Origin: Acidimicrobiia bacterium
Lineage (GTDB): Bacteria; Actinomycetota; Acidimicrobiia; Acidimicrobiales; Ilumatobacteraceae
Direction of reading: 5' to 3'
Assembly: GCA_010030605.1 (NCBI GenBank)
Contig: RHCK01000079.1
Span: 1 to 7,310, forward strand
Length of the DNA: 7,310 nucleotides
The notes under the pieces are model-generated. The model was not told the DNA's origin. It saw only the letters and a list, made by a program, of their open reading frames with translations, and did no database searches. Position 1 is the stretch's first letter, and each line of letters starts with the position of its first letter. Below, in pieces: positions 1 through 7,065 of the stretch. Made by a program: the position numbers and the translations under genes.

Positions 1-435
1 CGCGATGCCACATCGATGGCGGCGGTGGCCGACGACACCGGGTTGTTCGTCGACGCTCTGCCGGGTCGGTTGGGCGTGCGCACCGCTCGCTACGCGGCCG
101 ATCGACCGGTGCACGCGACTAATCCGTACGCGGCCAATCGCGCCAAATTGTTGGAAGAACTGGCCCACATCGATGAAGCCGATGGTCGCCGCGCCCGATT
201 CGTCACGGTGGTCGTGGTGTCCCGGCCGGACGGCACGGAGACGATCGTCGAGGGCGAATGTTGGGGAACCATCGCCCGTCGAGAACGCGGTGACCGAGGT
301 TTCGGTTTCGATCCGCTGTTCATCCCCGACGACGGCGATGGTCGAACGTTCGCCGAGATGAGCGACGCGGAGAAGAACTCGATGTCGCATCGGGCTCGCG
401 CTTTCACGGCCCTGGCGACCGCATTGCGCGACTGA
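1..435 (+). CDS. rdgB: RdgB/HAM1 non-canonical purine NTP pyrophosphatase, 5'-truncated by window edge
   Basis: Frame 1 is open from the first base to a TGA at 433-435, giving about 144 C-terminal residues of a family usually near 200, so the N-terminal quarter lies outside the window. The family hydrolyses dITP, XTP and related damaged purine triphosphates to monophosphates in the cytoplasm, keeping them out of DNA. Family signatures are visible: ADDTGLFVDAL (usual ADDSGL-VDAL) near the start, then a GV-TARYA segment, GFGFDPLFIPD in the middle, and EKNSMSHRARAF near the end (the SHR-A nucleotide-binding motif). An internal ATG at 16 is not the start, because homologous sequence continues upstream of it. 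The stop abuts the stop of the convergent gene on the minus strand with no spacer. In many genomes rdgB follows rph (RNase PH); that cannot be checked here. Identification is firm. Confidence 0.95.
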   Translation, partial: RDATSMAAVADDTGLFVDALPGRLGVRTARYAADRPVHATNPYAANRAKLLEELAHIDEADGRRARFVTVVVVSRPDGTETIVEGECWGTIARRERGDRGFGFDPLFIPDDGDGRTFAEMSDAEKNSMSHRARAFTALATALRD

Positions 436-1509
436 TCACCAGTGACGTAGGTCGACGGGCCACACGTCGATCACGGCGTCGCCCCATCGTGGGACGACGT
501 GAATGGCGGTGTGCATCGCGATGGTGGGATCGATGTGCGCGGGGCGAACCAAGACCCGTTCACCGACTCGTGGGAGGGGACCGTCGATCATCGAGAACGT
601 GGTGTGCTCATCGCTGCAGAACCACACGTTCGCATCGGCGATGTGCGGGTTGCCGTGGTCCATGCCGAGGGACTTCAGGCCCACGTCGATGACGGCCCAC
701 GAACCTCGCTCGCCGGACGTGGTGGAAACGACCGTTCCCACCACGTACAGCGCCTGCTCGAACGGCAGCGGCTGCGCTCCGTAACTGGAATCCATCAGCG
801 CGTAGCTGCCCGCCTGCACCTCGTTGACTCGTCCCAACACCGAGTCGTGGCGATCGAAGACGTGATAGGTGCCGGTTCCGCCGGCCGAAATGATTCGACA
901 TTCGTCGCCGGCCACGTCGACCACCGAGTCGAAGGCGCGAATCAGGAGACGCATGCATTCTTCGACCTTGCTCGGTTTGTCATTCTCCGGCGCGGTCATG
1001 AGGTGACCCTCGTATCCCATCACGCCGCGAACGATCAGTCCTCGGCCGACGGCTCGTTCGGCGATCGAACGTGCGGCATCGGGAGCGCAACCACAACGTG
1101 GCAGCCCCACGTTCACGTCGATCAACACGTGACGCAACCCGGCGTCGGCGGCGAGATCGACGGTGATGGGGGAGTCCACCGCGACGGTGACCATGATTCC
1201 CGTTTCGCGTTCGGCCGTGGCCATGGCGGCCAGACGACGCGTGTCGACACACTCGTTGGCCAACAACAAATCGTTGCCCACGCCGGCTCGGGCCATGCCG
1301 ATCACCTCGAGCGGAGTGGCGCACGTGAATGAGCGATGTCCGGCCGCCACCTGACGTCGAGCGATTCCGGTGCACTTGTGCGCTTTCACATGCGGACGCA
1401 AGGTGGCGTCGGGCCGAGCCGTGGCCATCGTGCGGATGTTGGTGTCCAGGGCCTCGAGGCTCAGCACCAGAGCGGGAGTTTGAATGTCACCCAAAAAGTC
1501 GGCGTTCAT
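436..1509 (-). CDS. D-threonine aldolase / D-serine dehydratase family PLP enzyme (fold type III)
   Basis: A 357-residue protein with an alanine-racemase-like N-terminal barrel and the C-terminal domain of the DSD1/D-threonine aldolase family. Seen: TPALVLSLEALDTNI at the N-terminus, RPHVKAHK with probable Schiff-base Lys42, GYEGHLM (165-171), a phosphate-binding AGGTGTY loop (209-215), and a C-terminal HID (His325, Asp327) inside RPAHIDPT. From family knowledge, D-threonine aldolases bind their metal with His-x-Asp, while eukaryotic D-serine dehydratase uses His-x-Cys. I therefore lean to an aldolase-type enzyme cleaving D-3-hydroxy amino acids to glycine plus an aldehyde, but substrate is inferred. 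The ATG at 1509 is chosen because the 44 upstream in-frame codons are a spurious read of tRNA-Leu; family homology begins at MNADFLGDIQTP. It lies 32 bp after the tRNA 3' end on the same strand, has no clear Shine-Dalgarno, and may be co-transcribed with the tRNA. Confidence 0.88.
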   Translation of the reverse strand: MNADFLGDIQTPALVLSLEALDTNIRTMATARPDATLRPHVKAHKCTGIARRQVAAGHRSFTCATPLEVIGMARAGVGNDLLLANECVDTRRLAAMATAERETGIMVTVAVDSPITVDLAADAGLRHVLIDVNVGLPRCGCAPDAARSIAERAVGRGLIVRGVMGYEGHLMTAPENDKPSKVEECMRLLIRAFDSVVDVAGDECRIISAGGTGTYHVFDRHDSVLGRVNEVQAGSYALMDSSYGAQPLPFEQALYVVGTVVSTTSGERGSWAVIDVGLKSLGMDHGNPHIADANVWFCSDEHTTFSMIDGPLPRVGERVLVRPAHIDPTIAMHTAIHVVPRWGDAVIDVWPVDLRHW

Positions 1510-1541
1510 GTGCGGGTTCCAGTCGGCAAGGTTCGATGGGG

Positions 1542-1623
1542 TGCGGGCGGAGGGACTTGAACCCACACTCCTTGCGGAACAGGAACCTAAATCCTGCGCG
1601 TCTGCCAGTTTCGCCACGCCCGC
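1542..1623 (-). tRNA. tRNA-Leu (anticodon UAG)
   Basis: An 82-nt class II tRNA folds by eye on the minus strand. The acceptor stem GCGGGCG/CGCCCGC is a perfect 7 bp with discriminator A at 1542. The D stem is GCG/CGC. The anticodon stem CAGGA/TCCTG encloses loop TTTAGGT, giving anticodon UAG, which reads CUA and other CUN leucine codons. The 13-nt variable arm has a TCC/GGA stem closed by GCAA, as expected for leucine. The T loop is TTCAAGT. The T stem GTGGG/CCCTC has one U-U mismatch (positions 50-64). The 3' CCA is not encoded; CCC follows the discriminator. Read as protein, this tRNA gives the familiar false peptide VAKLADAQDLGS. Confidence 0.97.
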
Positions 1624-1639
1624 GCGTGTCGTGCGTGCC

Positions 1640-1664
1640 ACAGGCTACGGTCTGATCATGATCA
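1640..1664. promoter_or_regulatory. Overlapping divergent -10 boxes for tRNA-Leu and the EthD gene, with a 12-bp palindrome
   Basis: On the plus strand TACGGT (1646-1651) fits the actinobacterial TANNNT -10 consensus and lies 6 nt before the ATG at 1658, predicting a leaderless EthD transcript. On the minus strand TAGCCT (1642-1647) fits a -10 for the tRNA, with transcription expected about 11 nt before the mature 5' end. The two boxes share the TA at 1646-1647. A perfect palindrome TGATCATGATCA (1653-1664) covers the EthD start codon and predicted start site and could be an operator. No convincing -35 element was found for either direction. Confidence 0.5.
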
Positions 1665-1948
1665 AAGTGAGCGTCTACTACCCGTCGTCCGATGGCTCCA
1701 CCTTCGACCACGACTACTACCGCACCAAGCACGTTCCGTTGGCCGCCAAGGCCTGGAATCCCACGTCCACCGTCATCGACAAGGGAGTGAACGGACCGTA
1801 CGTCGCCGCCGTGCACATGACCTTCGATTCGATGGAGGCCATGGGAGCCGCGCTCGGTTCGCCTCTCACCGCCGAGGTGCAAGCCGACGTTCCGAATTAC
1901 ACCAACATCGTTCCGGTGATGCAGATCTCGGAGATCGTCGAAGGCTGA
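1658..1948 (+). CDS. EthD-family small protein (dimeric alpha/beta barrel fold)
   Basis: A 96-residue protein with the layout of the EthD domain (ferredoxin-like ABM fold). An N-terminal strand MIKVSVYYP is followed by the signature FDHDYYRTKHVPLA (16-29), a variable middle with GPYVAAVHMTFDS, and a C-terminal strand with NIVPVMQISEIVEG. Length matches the family (about 95-105). EthD was named from an ethyl tert-butyl ether degradation cluster, but most members stand alone with unknown roles; nothing nearby suggests ether degradation. The ATG at 1658 is preferred over the in-frame upstream ATG at 1484 because the extension would run through the tRNA and the family begins at MIKVSV. The promoter suggests a leaderless mRNA. 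Its end lies 15 bp from the stop of the convergent regulator gene. The family call is solid; the function is unknown. Confidence 0.85.
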   Translation: MIKVSVYYPSSDGSTFDHDYYRTKHVPLAAKAWNPTSTVIDKGVNGPYVAAVHMTFDSMEAMGAALGSPLTAEVQADVPNYTNIVPVMQISEIVEG

Positions 1949-1960
1949 TTCCTCGCCGTT

Positions 1961-1973
1961 CGTTCATCGAACG
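1961..1973. terminator. Small hairpin between convergent genes, possible weak terminator
   Basis: CGTTC-ATC-GAACG is a perfect 5-bp inverted repeat with a 3-nt loop. It begins in the gap after the EthD stop and runs over the regulator's stop codon (1964-1966, minus). There is no U-tract on either strand, and the stem is short, so this is a weak call. Confidence 0.25.
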
Positions 1974-2632
1974 TCGGTGATGCGATAGCTGCATCGACCA
2001 TCGCCCGACATTGCGTGCTGGGTACGTTCCACGGATGCGTGGGGGCCGAGCGCGCGTCGGAACACCACCAGTTCCGACTCGCACAGGTTTCCGCACGACC
2101 GCGCCGCATCGGCGATCGCGCAGTGGTGCTCGGTCAGGGTGACGGAACCGTCATCGGCCGATGTCGCATCGGCACGATAGCCCTCGACATCGCGTTGACG
2201 GGCCAAGCGTTCGACGCGTTCCAGCAACGTTCCTGAACCCACGATTCGGGCGTACGCCACCGACTGTTGTTCGCCACGGCGCGCGATCACTCGCTCCAAT
2301 GCGTCGTCACCCAATTCGTCACGGATCGCGCGGACGAGATCGACGACCAGTTCATCATGACGATCAGGAAACGCGGTGGGGAATCCATCGATGGCCGTCT
2401 GGCTGTCTCGTAGGTCGAGGGCCCAGTGAACGGCGGGGCGTCCCCGGTGACGTACGTCGGTCGGGGAGTCGGTCGCGAGACGACGCACCACGCCGTCGAG
2501 CTCCAGTTGTTCGAGGTGTTGACGCATGGCAGCGTCGGTGACCCCCATGAGGCGGGCCAATTCGGGCGCGGTGGCCGAGGACACGGTTTGCAGGTGCTCG
2601 ACGACGCGCTGTTTGGTGCCGCCGGTGTTCAC
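1964..2632 (-). CDS. SufR-like winged-helix transcriptional regulator with Cys-rich C-terminal sensor region
   Basis: A 222-residue predicted regulator of the COG2345 type. Residues 7-50 form a winged helix-turn-helix: KQRVVEHLQ, then APELARLMGVTDAAMRQHLEQLELDGVV. A wing-like RHRGRPAVHWAL follows (61-72). The C-terminal third carries Cys171, Cys180, Cys184 and Cys214 in HHCAIADAA-SCGNLCESELVVF and GRCSYRI. This pattern matches SufR proteins, which bind an iron-sulfur cluster and repress Fe-S assembly genes; Cys180 looks additional to the usual three. Cluster binding is inferred. The GTG at 2632 is chosen because helix 1 follows directly and TAGCCT (2640-2645, minus) lies 7 nt upstream, predicting a leaderless mRNA; an in-frame ATG at 2659 would lie upstream of that promoter. 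It is divergent from two PLP enzyme genes, not from suf genes, so those enzymes and itself are its likeliest targets. Confidence 0.8.
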   Translation of the reverse strand: MNTGGTKQRVVEHLQTVSSATAPELARLMGVTDAAMRQHLEQLELDGVVRRLATDSPTDVRHRGRPAVHWALDLRDSQTAIDGFPTAFPDRHDELVVDLVRAIRDELGDDALERVIARRGEQQSVAYARIVGSGTLLERVERLARQRDVEGYRADATSADDGSVTLTEHHCAIADAARSCGNLCESELVVFRRALGPHASVERTQHAMSGDGRCSYRITDVR

Positions 2633-2723
2633 GGGCCTCAGGCTAACCGAATATCGCAAGTTGGCACTTGGTAAATGCCCGACTCAGCACGTCAAACGGT
2701 CATTCCTTTGACAAACTGTAAAG
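2633..2723. promoter_or_regulatory. Divergent promoter region between the SufR-like regulator and the PLP enzyme pair, with three dyad elements
   Basis: This 91-bp region is visibly more AT-rich than its flanks. Leftward: -10 TAGCCT (2640-2645, minus), with a possible -35 GTGCCA (minus, 2662-2667, 16-nt spacer). Rightward: a weaker -10 CAAACT (2712-2717) 6 nt before the GTG at 2724. Dyads: GGCACTT-GGT-AAATGCC (2663-2679, 6 of 7 pairs) over the regulator's -35; GTCAAA-N10-TTTGAC (2691-2712, perfect); TTGACA-AAC-TGTAAA (2708-2722, 5 of 6 pairs) over the rightward -10 and start. These sites suit autoregulation and control of the PLP genes, but binding is inferred. Confidence 0.45.
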
Positions 2724-4265
<1,542 letters not shown>

Positions 4266-4278
4266 TTCGGGTCGGTCG

Positions 4279-5547
4279 ATGATCGACGGGTTCCGTTGCG
4301 CATCGTGTGGTGCGTTCGTCGGACTCGACACGTTCGCGCCGTGGCGATGCCCCAACGAGAACGGTGATCGCCGGCACGTCTTGTTGCGAATGGAAGCCGC
4401 CGACATCGGTGGTTCGCGCGTGGTGGCCGACGGTGACGACCCGAATCCGTTCGTCAGGTTTCGTCGACATATGGCGTGGTATTCCTTCGCGGTTGCCCAC
4501 GGCATGAGCGATGCCGACACGGTGCAACTGGTTCGCGACACGAACAATGGCTTCCGCACGACACCCGTTGCGCGATCGTCGTCGCTCAGCGATGAGCTCG
4601 GATTCGTCGCGACCGGTGGCGTGTGGGTGAAGGACGAGACGGCCAACGTCGGCGGCAGTCAGAAGGCGCGACATCTCATGTCGATCCTTCTGCACTTGCG
4701 AGTCGCCGAGACGCTCGGCCTCGCGCCGTGGGATCGTTCGGTCCGACCCTCGTTGGCGATTTCGTCGTGTGGCAACGCCGCCATCGCGGCCGCGACGCTG
4801 GCTCGCGCCGCGGCGTGGCCCATCGAGGTGTTCATCCCCGAATGGGCGAGTGGAACCGTGGTCGACATGCTCGACGGTCTCGGTGCGAACATCAATCGTT
4901 GTCCTCGTCGATCCGACGACCCGCCCGGTGATCCCACGGTGTTGCGCTTCCGCGAAGCCGTGGCGGCTGGCGCAATTCCCTTCAGCGTGCAAGGACCGGA
5001 GAACGCTCTGTGTCTCGACGGCGGTCGGACCTTCGGCTGGGAGTTGGGGGAGTCGCTGACGAACGTGGGCATCGACGATGTTCGCGCGTTGTTCGTGCAA
5101 GTGGGCGGCGGCGCATTCGCGGCGTCGGTGTCTCGTGGAGTGCGCGAGACCGGAGTTCGCGCCCCGCTGTTCGCCGTGCAGACCGAGGGATGCGCGCCAT
5201 TGGCTCGCGCGTGGGCGTCCGCGTGCACGGATGATGCCATGGCGCGTCGATGGTCGGACCACATGTGGGCATGGGAGTCCGAGCCCCGCTCGTTGGCCGA
5301 TGGCATTCTCGACGACGAGACCTACGACTGGGTGGCCGATGCGATCGAGTTGAAAGCGACCACCGGACGCGTGATCGTCGCGCGCGAGACGAACGTCATT
5401 CGCGCCGCGGACATCGGACCCACCGTCTCGGGTATCCCCGTGAGCCCCACCGGCACCGCGGGTTTGGCCGGCTTGCTCGAATGTCGATCGGAGATCGCCG
5501 ACGACGATCGCGTGGTGTTGGCGTTCTCGGGCGTGAAACGCGACTAA
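4279..5547 (+). CDS. Threonine synthase-like PLP enzyme with N-terminal cysteine cluster
   Basis: A 422-residue fold-type II PLP protein, distinct from its upstream neighbour. The N-terminus has CASC (Cys7, Cys10) and CPN (Cys24), with His33 as a possible fourth ligand; many threonine-synthase-like proteins start with such a zinc-ribbon-like element. Catalytic core: VKDETANVGGSQKARH (117-132) with probable Schiff-base Lys129, matching the usual D-x-x-GSFKDR pattern; SSCGNAA (162-168) as the PLP asparagine loop; VGGGAFAAS (275-283) as the phosphate-binding loop; and SPTGTAGLAGL near the C-terminus. Canonical threonine synthase would have GSFKDRG and a TSGNTG-like loop, so GSQKAR and SSCGN suggest another substrate. 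The ATG at 4279 immediately precedes the Cys cluster; no strong Shine-Dalgarno is visible, so translational coupling to the upstream gene 13 bp away is likely. Its TAA overlaps the TAG of the convergent carbonic anhydrase gene. The fold is certain; the reaction is unknown. Confidence 0.85.
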   Translation: MIDGFRCASCGAFVGLDTFAPWRCPNENGDRRHVLLRMEAADIGGSRVVADGDDPNPFVRFRRHMAWYSFAVAHGMSDADTVQLVRDTNNGFRTTPVARSSSLSDELGFVATGGVWVKDETANVGGSQKARHLMSILLHLRVAETLGLAPWDRSVRPSLAISSCGNAAIAAATLARAAAWPIEVFIPEWASGTVVDMLDGLGANINRCPRRSDDPPGDPTVLRFREAVAAGAIPFSVQGPENALCLDGGRTFGWELGESLTNVGIDDVRALFVQVGGGAFAASVSRGVRETGVRAPLFAVQTEGCAPLARAWASACTDDAMARRWSDHMWAWESEPRSLADGILDDETYDWVADAIELKATTGRVIVARETNVIRAADIGPTVSGIPVSPTGTAGLAGLLECRSEIADDDRVVLAFSGVKRD

Positions 5548-6065
5548 GCGTTGGCCTGTACTTCGCGCAACGTGCCGTCGTCGACGTCGTACACGAAACC
5601 GCGAATGTGAAGCTTGTGCACGATGAACGGACTCAGCCGCAATCGGTTCATGTTCTGACGCACACTTTGCACGGGGTCACGGAAGGATTCGAGCGCCCAC
5701 CACGGACGGATTCCGCACTCTTCTTCGATCTCGTGCTTGAACTCATCCTCGGTGACTTGCTGCAAACCGCAGTTGGTGTGGTGAACGAGGATGACTTCTC
5801 GGGTGCCCAACAATCGCTGGGAAATCACCAATGATCGAATGACGTCGTCGGTGACGACGCCGCCGGCGTTACGAATGATGTGGGCGTCACCGTGAGCCAT
5901 TCCCAGCATCTGGAAGATGTCCATTCGGCTGTCCATGCAGGCGACCACGGCCAGGTGCCGACGCGGCGACAGAGCCAAACCGTGGTCGGCGAATCCTTCG
6001 GCGAAATGACGGTTGTTGGCGATCAGTTGGTCGGCATTCGGTGTGAATGGTTCCGGGGTCGCCAC
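5544..6065 (-). CDS. Short beta-class carbonic anhydrase (Rv1284/CanA-like)
   Basis: A 173-residue beta-carbonic anhydrase, interconverting CO2 and bicarbonate in the cytoplasm with a zinc ion. Zinc ligands are Cys43, His96 and Cys99. The catalytic Asp-Arg pair is Asp45-Arg47 in ACMDSRMD. Other family blocks are HIIRNAGGVVTDDVIRSL (62-79), SQRLLGTREVILVHHTNCG (82-100) and the C-terminal RGFVYDV. Segment for segment it resembles Mycobacterium tuberculosis Rv1284 (163 aa), the short actinobacterial type lacking long N- and C-terminal arms, so it is full length. All catalytic residues are present. The start is GTG at 6065; CAGAAT (6072-6077, minus) lies 6 nt upstream, consistent with a leaderless transcript, while GGAG overlaps the GTG too closely to act as a normal ribosome site. 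It overlaps the convergent PLP gene by 4 bp and is divergent from clpP with 37 bp between starts. Confidence 0.95.
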   Translation of the reverse strand: MATPEPFTPNADQLIANNRHFAEGFADHGLALSPRRHLAVVACMDSRMDIFQMLGMAHGDAHIIRNAGGVVTDDVIRSLVISQRLLGTREVILVHHTNCGLQQVTEDEFKHEIEEECGIRPWWALESFRDPVQSVRQNMNRLRLSPFIVHKLHIRGFVYDVDDGTLREVQANA

Positions 6066-6102
6066 TCCGACATTCTGCCTCGCACAGGGCTAGTCTCAAC
6101 GC
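6066..6102. promoter_or_regulatory. Divergent promoters for carbonic anhydrase and clpP
   Basis: The 37-bp gap holds a rightward -10 TAGTCT (6091-6096), exactly 6 nt before the clpP ATG at 6103, with a possible -35 CCGACA at 6067-6072 (18-nt spacer). Leftward, CAGAAT (6072-6077, minus) lies 6 nt before the carbonic anhydrase GTG. Both fit leaderless transcription, and the clpP promoter looks intact although the gene is broken. No separate operator is obvious. Confidence 0.5.
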
Positions 6103-6431
6103 ATGACTTCCGACATGATTCCCGGTCGCCCGATGAGCCTCGATGCCGGCGATCCCGGTCGAGCCGACATCTTCACGCGACTGCTCAAGAATCGCGTCGT
6201 CATGCTGGGTACCGACGTCAACGACGACATTGCCAACCAACTGTGCGCCCAGTTGCTCTATCTCGAGGGCGAAGATCCCGATGCCGACATCTGGTTGTAC
6301 ATCAACAGCCCCGGCGGATCGGTCACCGCGGGAATGGCCATTTACGACACGATGCAATTCGTCAGTTGCGACGTGGCCACGAATACGGTTTGGTCGACAA
6401 GGTCATCTTGAAGCGCGGCGAGATTCTCTGA
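6103..6431 (+). pseudogene. clpP: ATP-dependent Clp protease proteolytic subunit, large internal deletion plus frameshift
   Basis: Codons 1-93 are a normal ClpP N-terminal half: ADIFTRLLKNRVVMLG, NDDIANQLCAQLLYLE, DIWLYINSPGGSVTAGM, AIYDTMQFVSCDVAT. Sequence then jumps at about 6378-6383, in another frame (starting 6381), to EYGLVDKVILKRGEIL and TGA 6429-6431, the usual ClpP C-terminus. By comparison with the E. coli protein about 90 codons are missing, including the catalytic Ser (Q-AASMG), His (MIHQP) and Asp. In the upstream frame only TNTVWSTRSS is added before a stop at 6409-6411, giving a 102-residue product against about 200 expected. It cannot be an active peptidase and lacks the handle region needed for ring stacking. 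The promoter and start remain intact and the coding bases are otherwise undecayed, so the loss is recent or an assembly error. No clpX or tig lies beside it. Confidence 0.9.
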
Positions 6432-6438
6432 CTCGACG

Positions 6439-6457
6439 CTGACCGCATTGCGGTCGG
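6439..6457. terminator. Bidirectional hairpin between convergent clpP and lipoprotein genes
   Basis: GACCGC-ATT-GCGGTC (6441-6455) is a perfect 6-bp stem with a 3-nt loop, extended outward by one wobble pair and one C-G pair. It sits in the 30-bp gap between the clpP stop (6431) and the lipoprotein stop (6462). No U-tract follows on either strand, as is common for high-GC actinobacteria, so terminator function is inferred from structure and position. Confidence 0.5.
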
Positions 6458-6461
6458 GATA

Positions 6462-6938
6462 TCACGGCGCTGGCGTCGGCACTGACGTCGCGGGGGCCGT
6501 CGAGACGTCCGTCGTGACCGGTGCCGTGGTCGTGTCGGGTCCTTCCACGCCGATCACGTCGGGCATGGCGATGCCGCACGTCGATTCCACCCAGCGGGCC
6601 ACGTCGCGCGCACTTCGTTCGGCCTTGTACGCGGCATCGGCCAAGTCCTGGCGACTACGGGGGTCCTCGTAATCCACGTCCTCGGCGGTTTGCAGGAGTT
6701 CGGTGATGATGTGCCAGTCGTCGCGAATGGCCAACGGTGTGATGGCGTCGAGCGACTCGTAGCGGTTCACCAGATCACTGATGTCGTCGGATGTGGCGAG
6801 GGGTCCGCTCAAGCCATCGACCTTCGTCGACAACTTCTCGCAAAAATGTGCTCCGCTGCGGTCGGCATCACTGCACGCGGGAAGGAGCACGACGGCGGCA
6901 ACGGTGCACGCGATGGTCGAACGGAGACGAGCGGACAT
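6462..6938 (-). CDS. Small secreted lipoprotein of unknown function with a paired-cysteine domain
   Basis: A 158-residue predicted lipoprotein. The N-terminus has a basic MSARLR followed by a hydrophobic stretch (8-19) and a lipobox LLPAC with lipidation site Cys22; proline at -2 is slightly atypical. The mature part has Cys33 in HFCEKL and Cys121 in ESTCGIAMP, which could form a disulfide outside the membrane. Between them lies a probable helical region (about 45-115, rich in Asp, Arg, Ala and Leu). After Cys121 the last 30 or so residues are a Thr/Pro/Ala/Val-rich low-complexity tail. I know this general plan (FC near the lipobox, CG later, T/P-rich tail) from uncharacterised actinobacterial proteins but cannot name a family. 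The ATG at 6938 is chosen because the signal peptide begins there; the 92 codons in frame upstream, back to 7214, have no signal and overlap comM. Function unknown. Confidence 0.75.
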   Translation of the reverse strand: MSARLRSTIACTVAAVVLLPACSDADRSGAHFCEKLSTKVDGLSGPLATSDDISDLVNRYESLDAITPLAIRDDWHIITELLQTAEDVDYEDPRSRQDLADAAYKAERSARDVARWVESTCGIAMPDVIGVEGPDTTTAPVTTDVSTAPATSVPTPAP

Positions 6939-7065
6939 GGGTTCCCAGTCTCGCAGTTCGACCGACCCGAATCCGGTCACATCGTTTTCTCGGACCTCGC
7001 CGGAGTTCGCATCGTCTCGCACACACGACGACGAGCCGACAACCAGGCCGAAACACGAGGTGCAC
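6939..7065. promoter_or_regulatory. 127-bp divergent intergenic region with comM ribosome-binding site
   Basis: This lies between the divergent lipoprotein and comM starts. GAGG at 7057-7060 ends 5 nt before the comM ATG and is a good Shine-Dalgarno, so comM, unlike most other genes here, probably has a 5' leader. A weak leftward -10 GAGACT (minus) lies 8 nt before the lipoprotein ATG. No TANNNT box was found on the plus strand. All three plus frames were read for remnants of a yraN-type gene, and none was recognised. Confidence 0.45.

Noticed and set aside
499..1332. 277-codon open frame on the plus strand
   Set aside because: Antisense shadow of the D-threonine aldolase family gene; His/Gly/Asp-rich without motifs.
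1510..1641. N-terminal extension of the D-threonine aldolase family protein
   Set aside because: The extra 44 codons are a translation of tRNA-Leu (VAKLADAQDLGS is a well-known false peptide), so the start was moved to 1509.
2708..2713. Perfect TTGACA as a -35 box for the first PLP gene
   Set aside because: A 16-19 nt spacer puts the -10 inside the coding region at about 2730-2738, where only GTCGTCGAT-like sequence occurs. It fits better as part of a dyad next to a leaderless -10.
6381..6431. ClpP tail rescued by programmed ribosomal frameshifting
   Set aside because: No slippery sequence or downstream structure is apparent, and frameshifting could not restore the roughly 90 missing codons or the catalytic residues.
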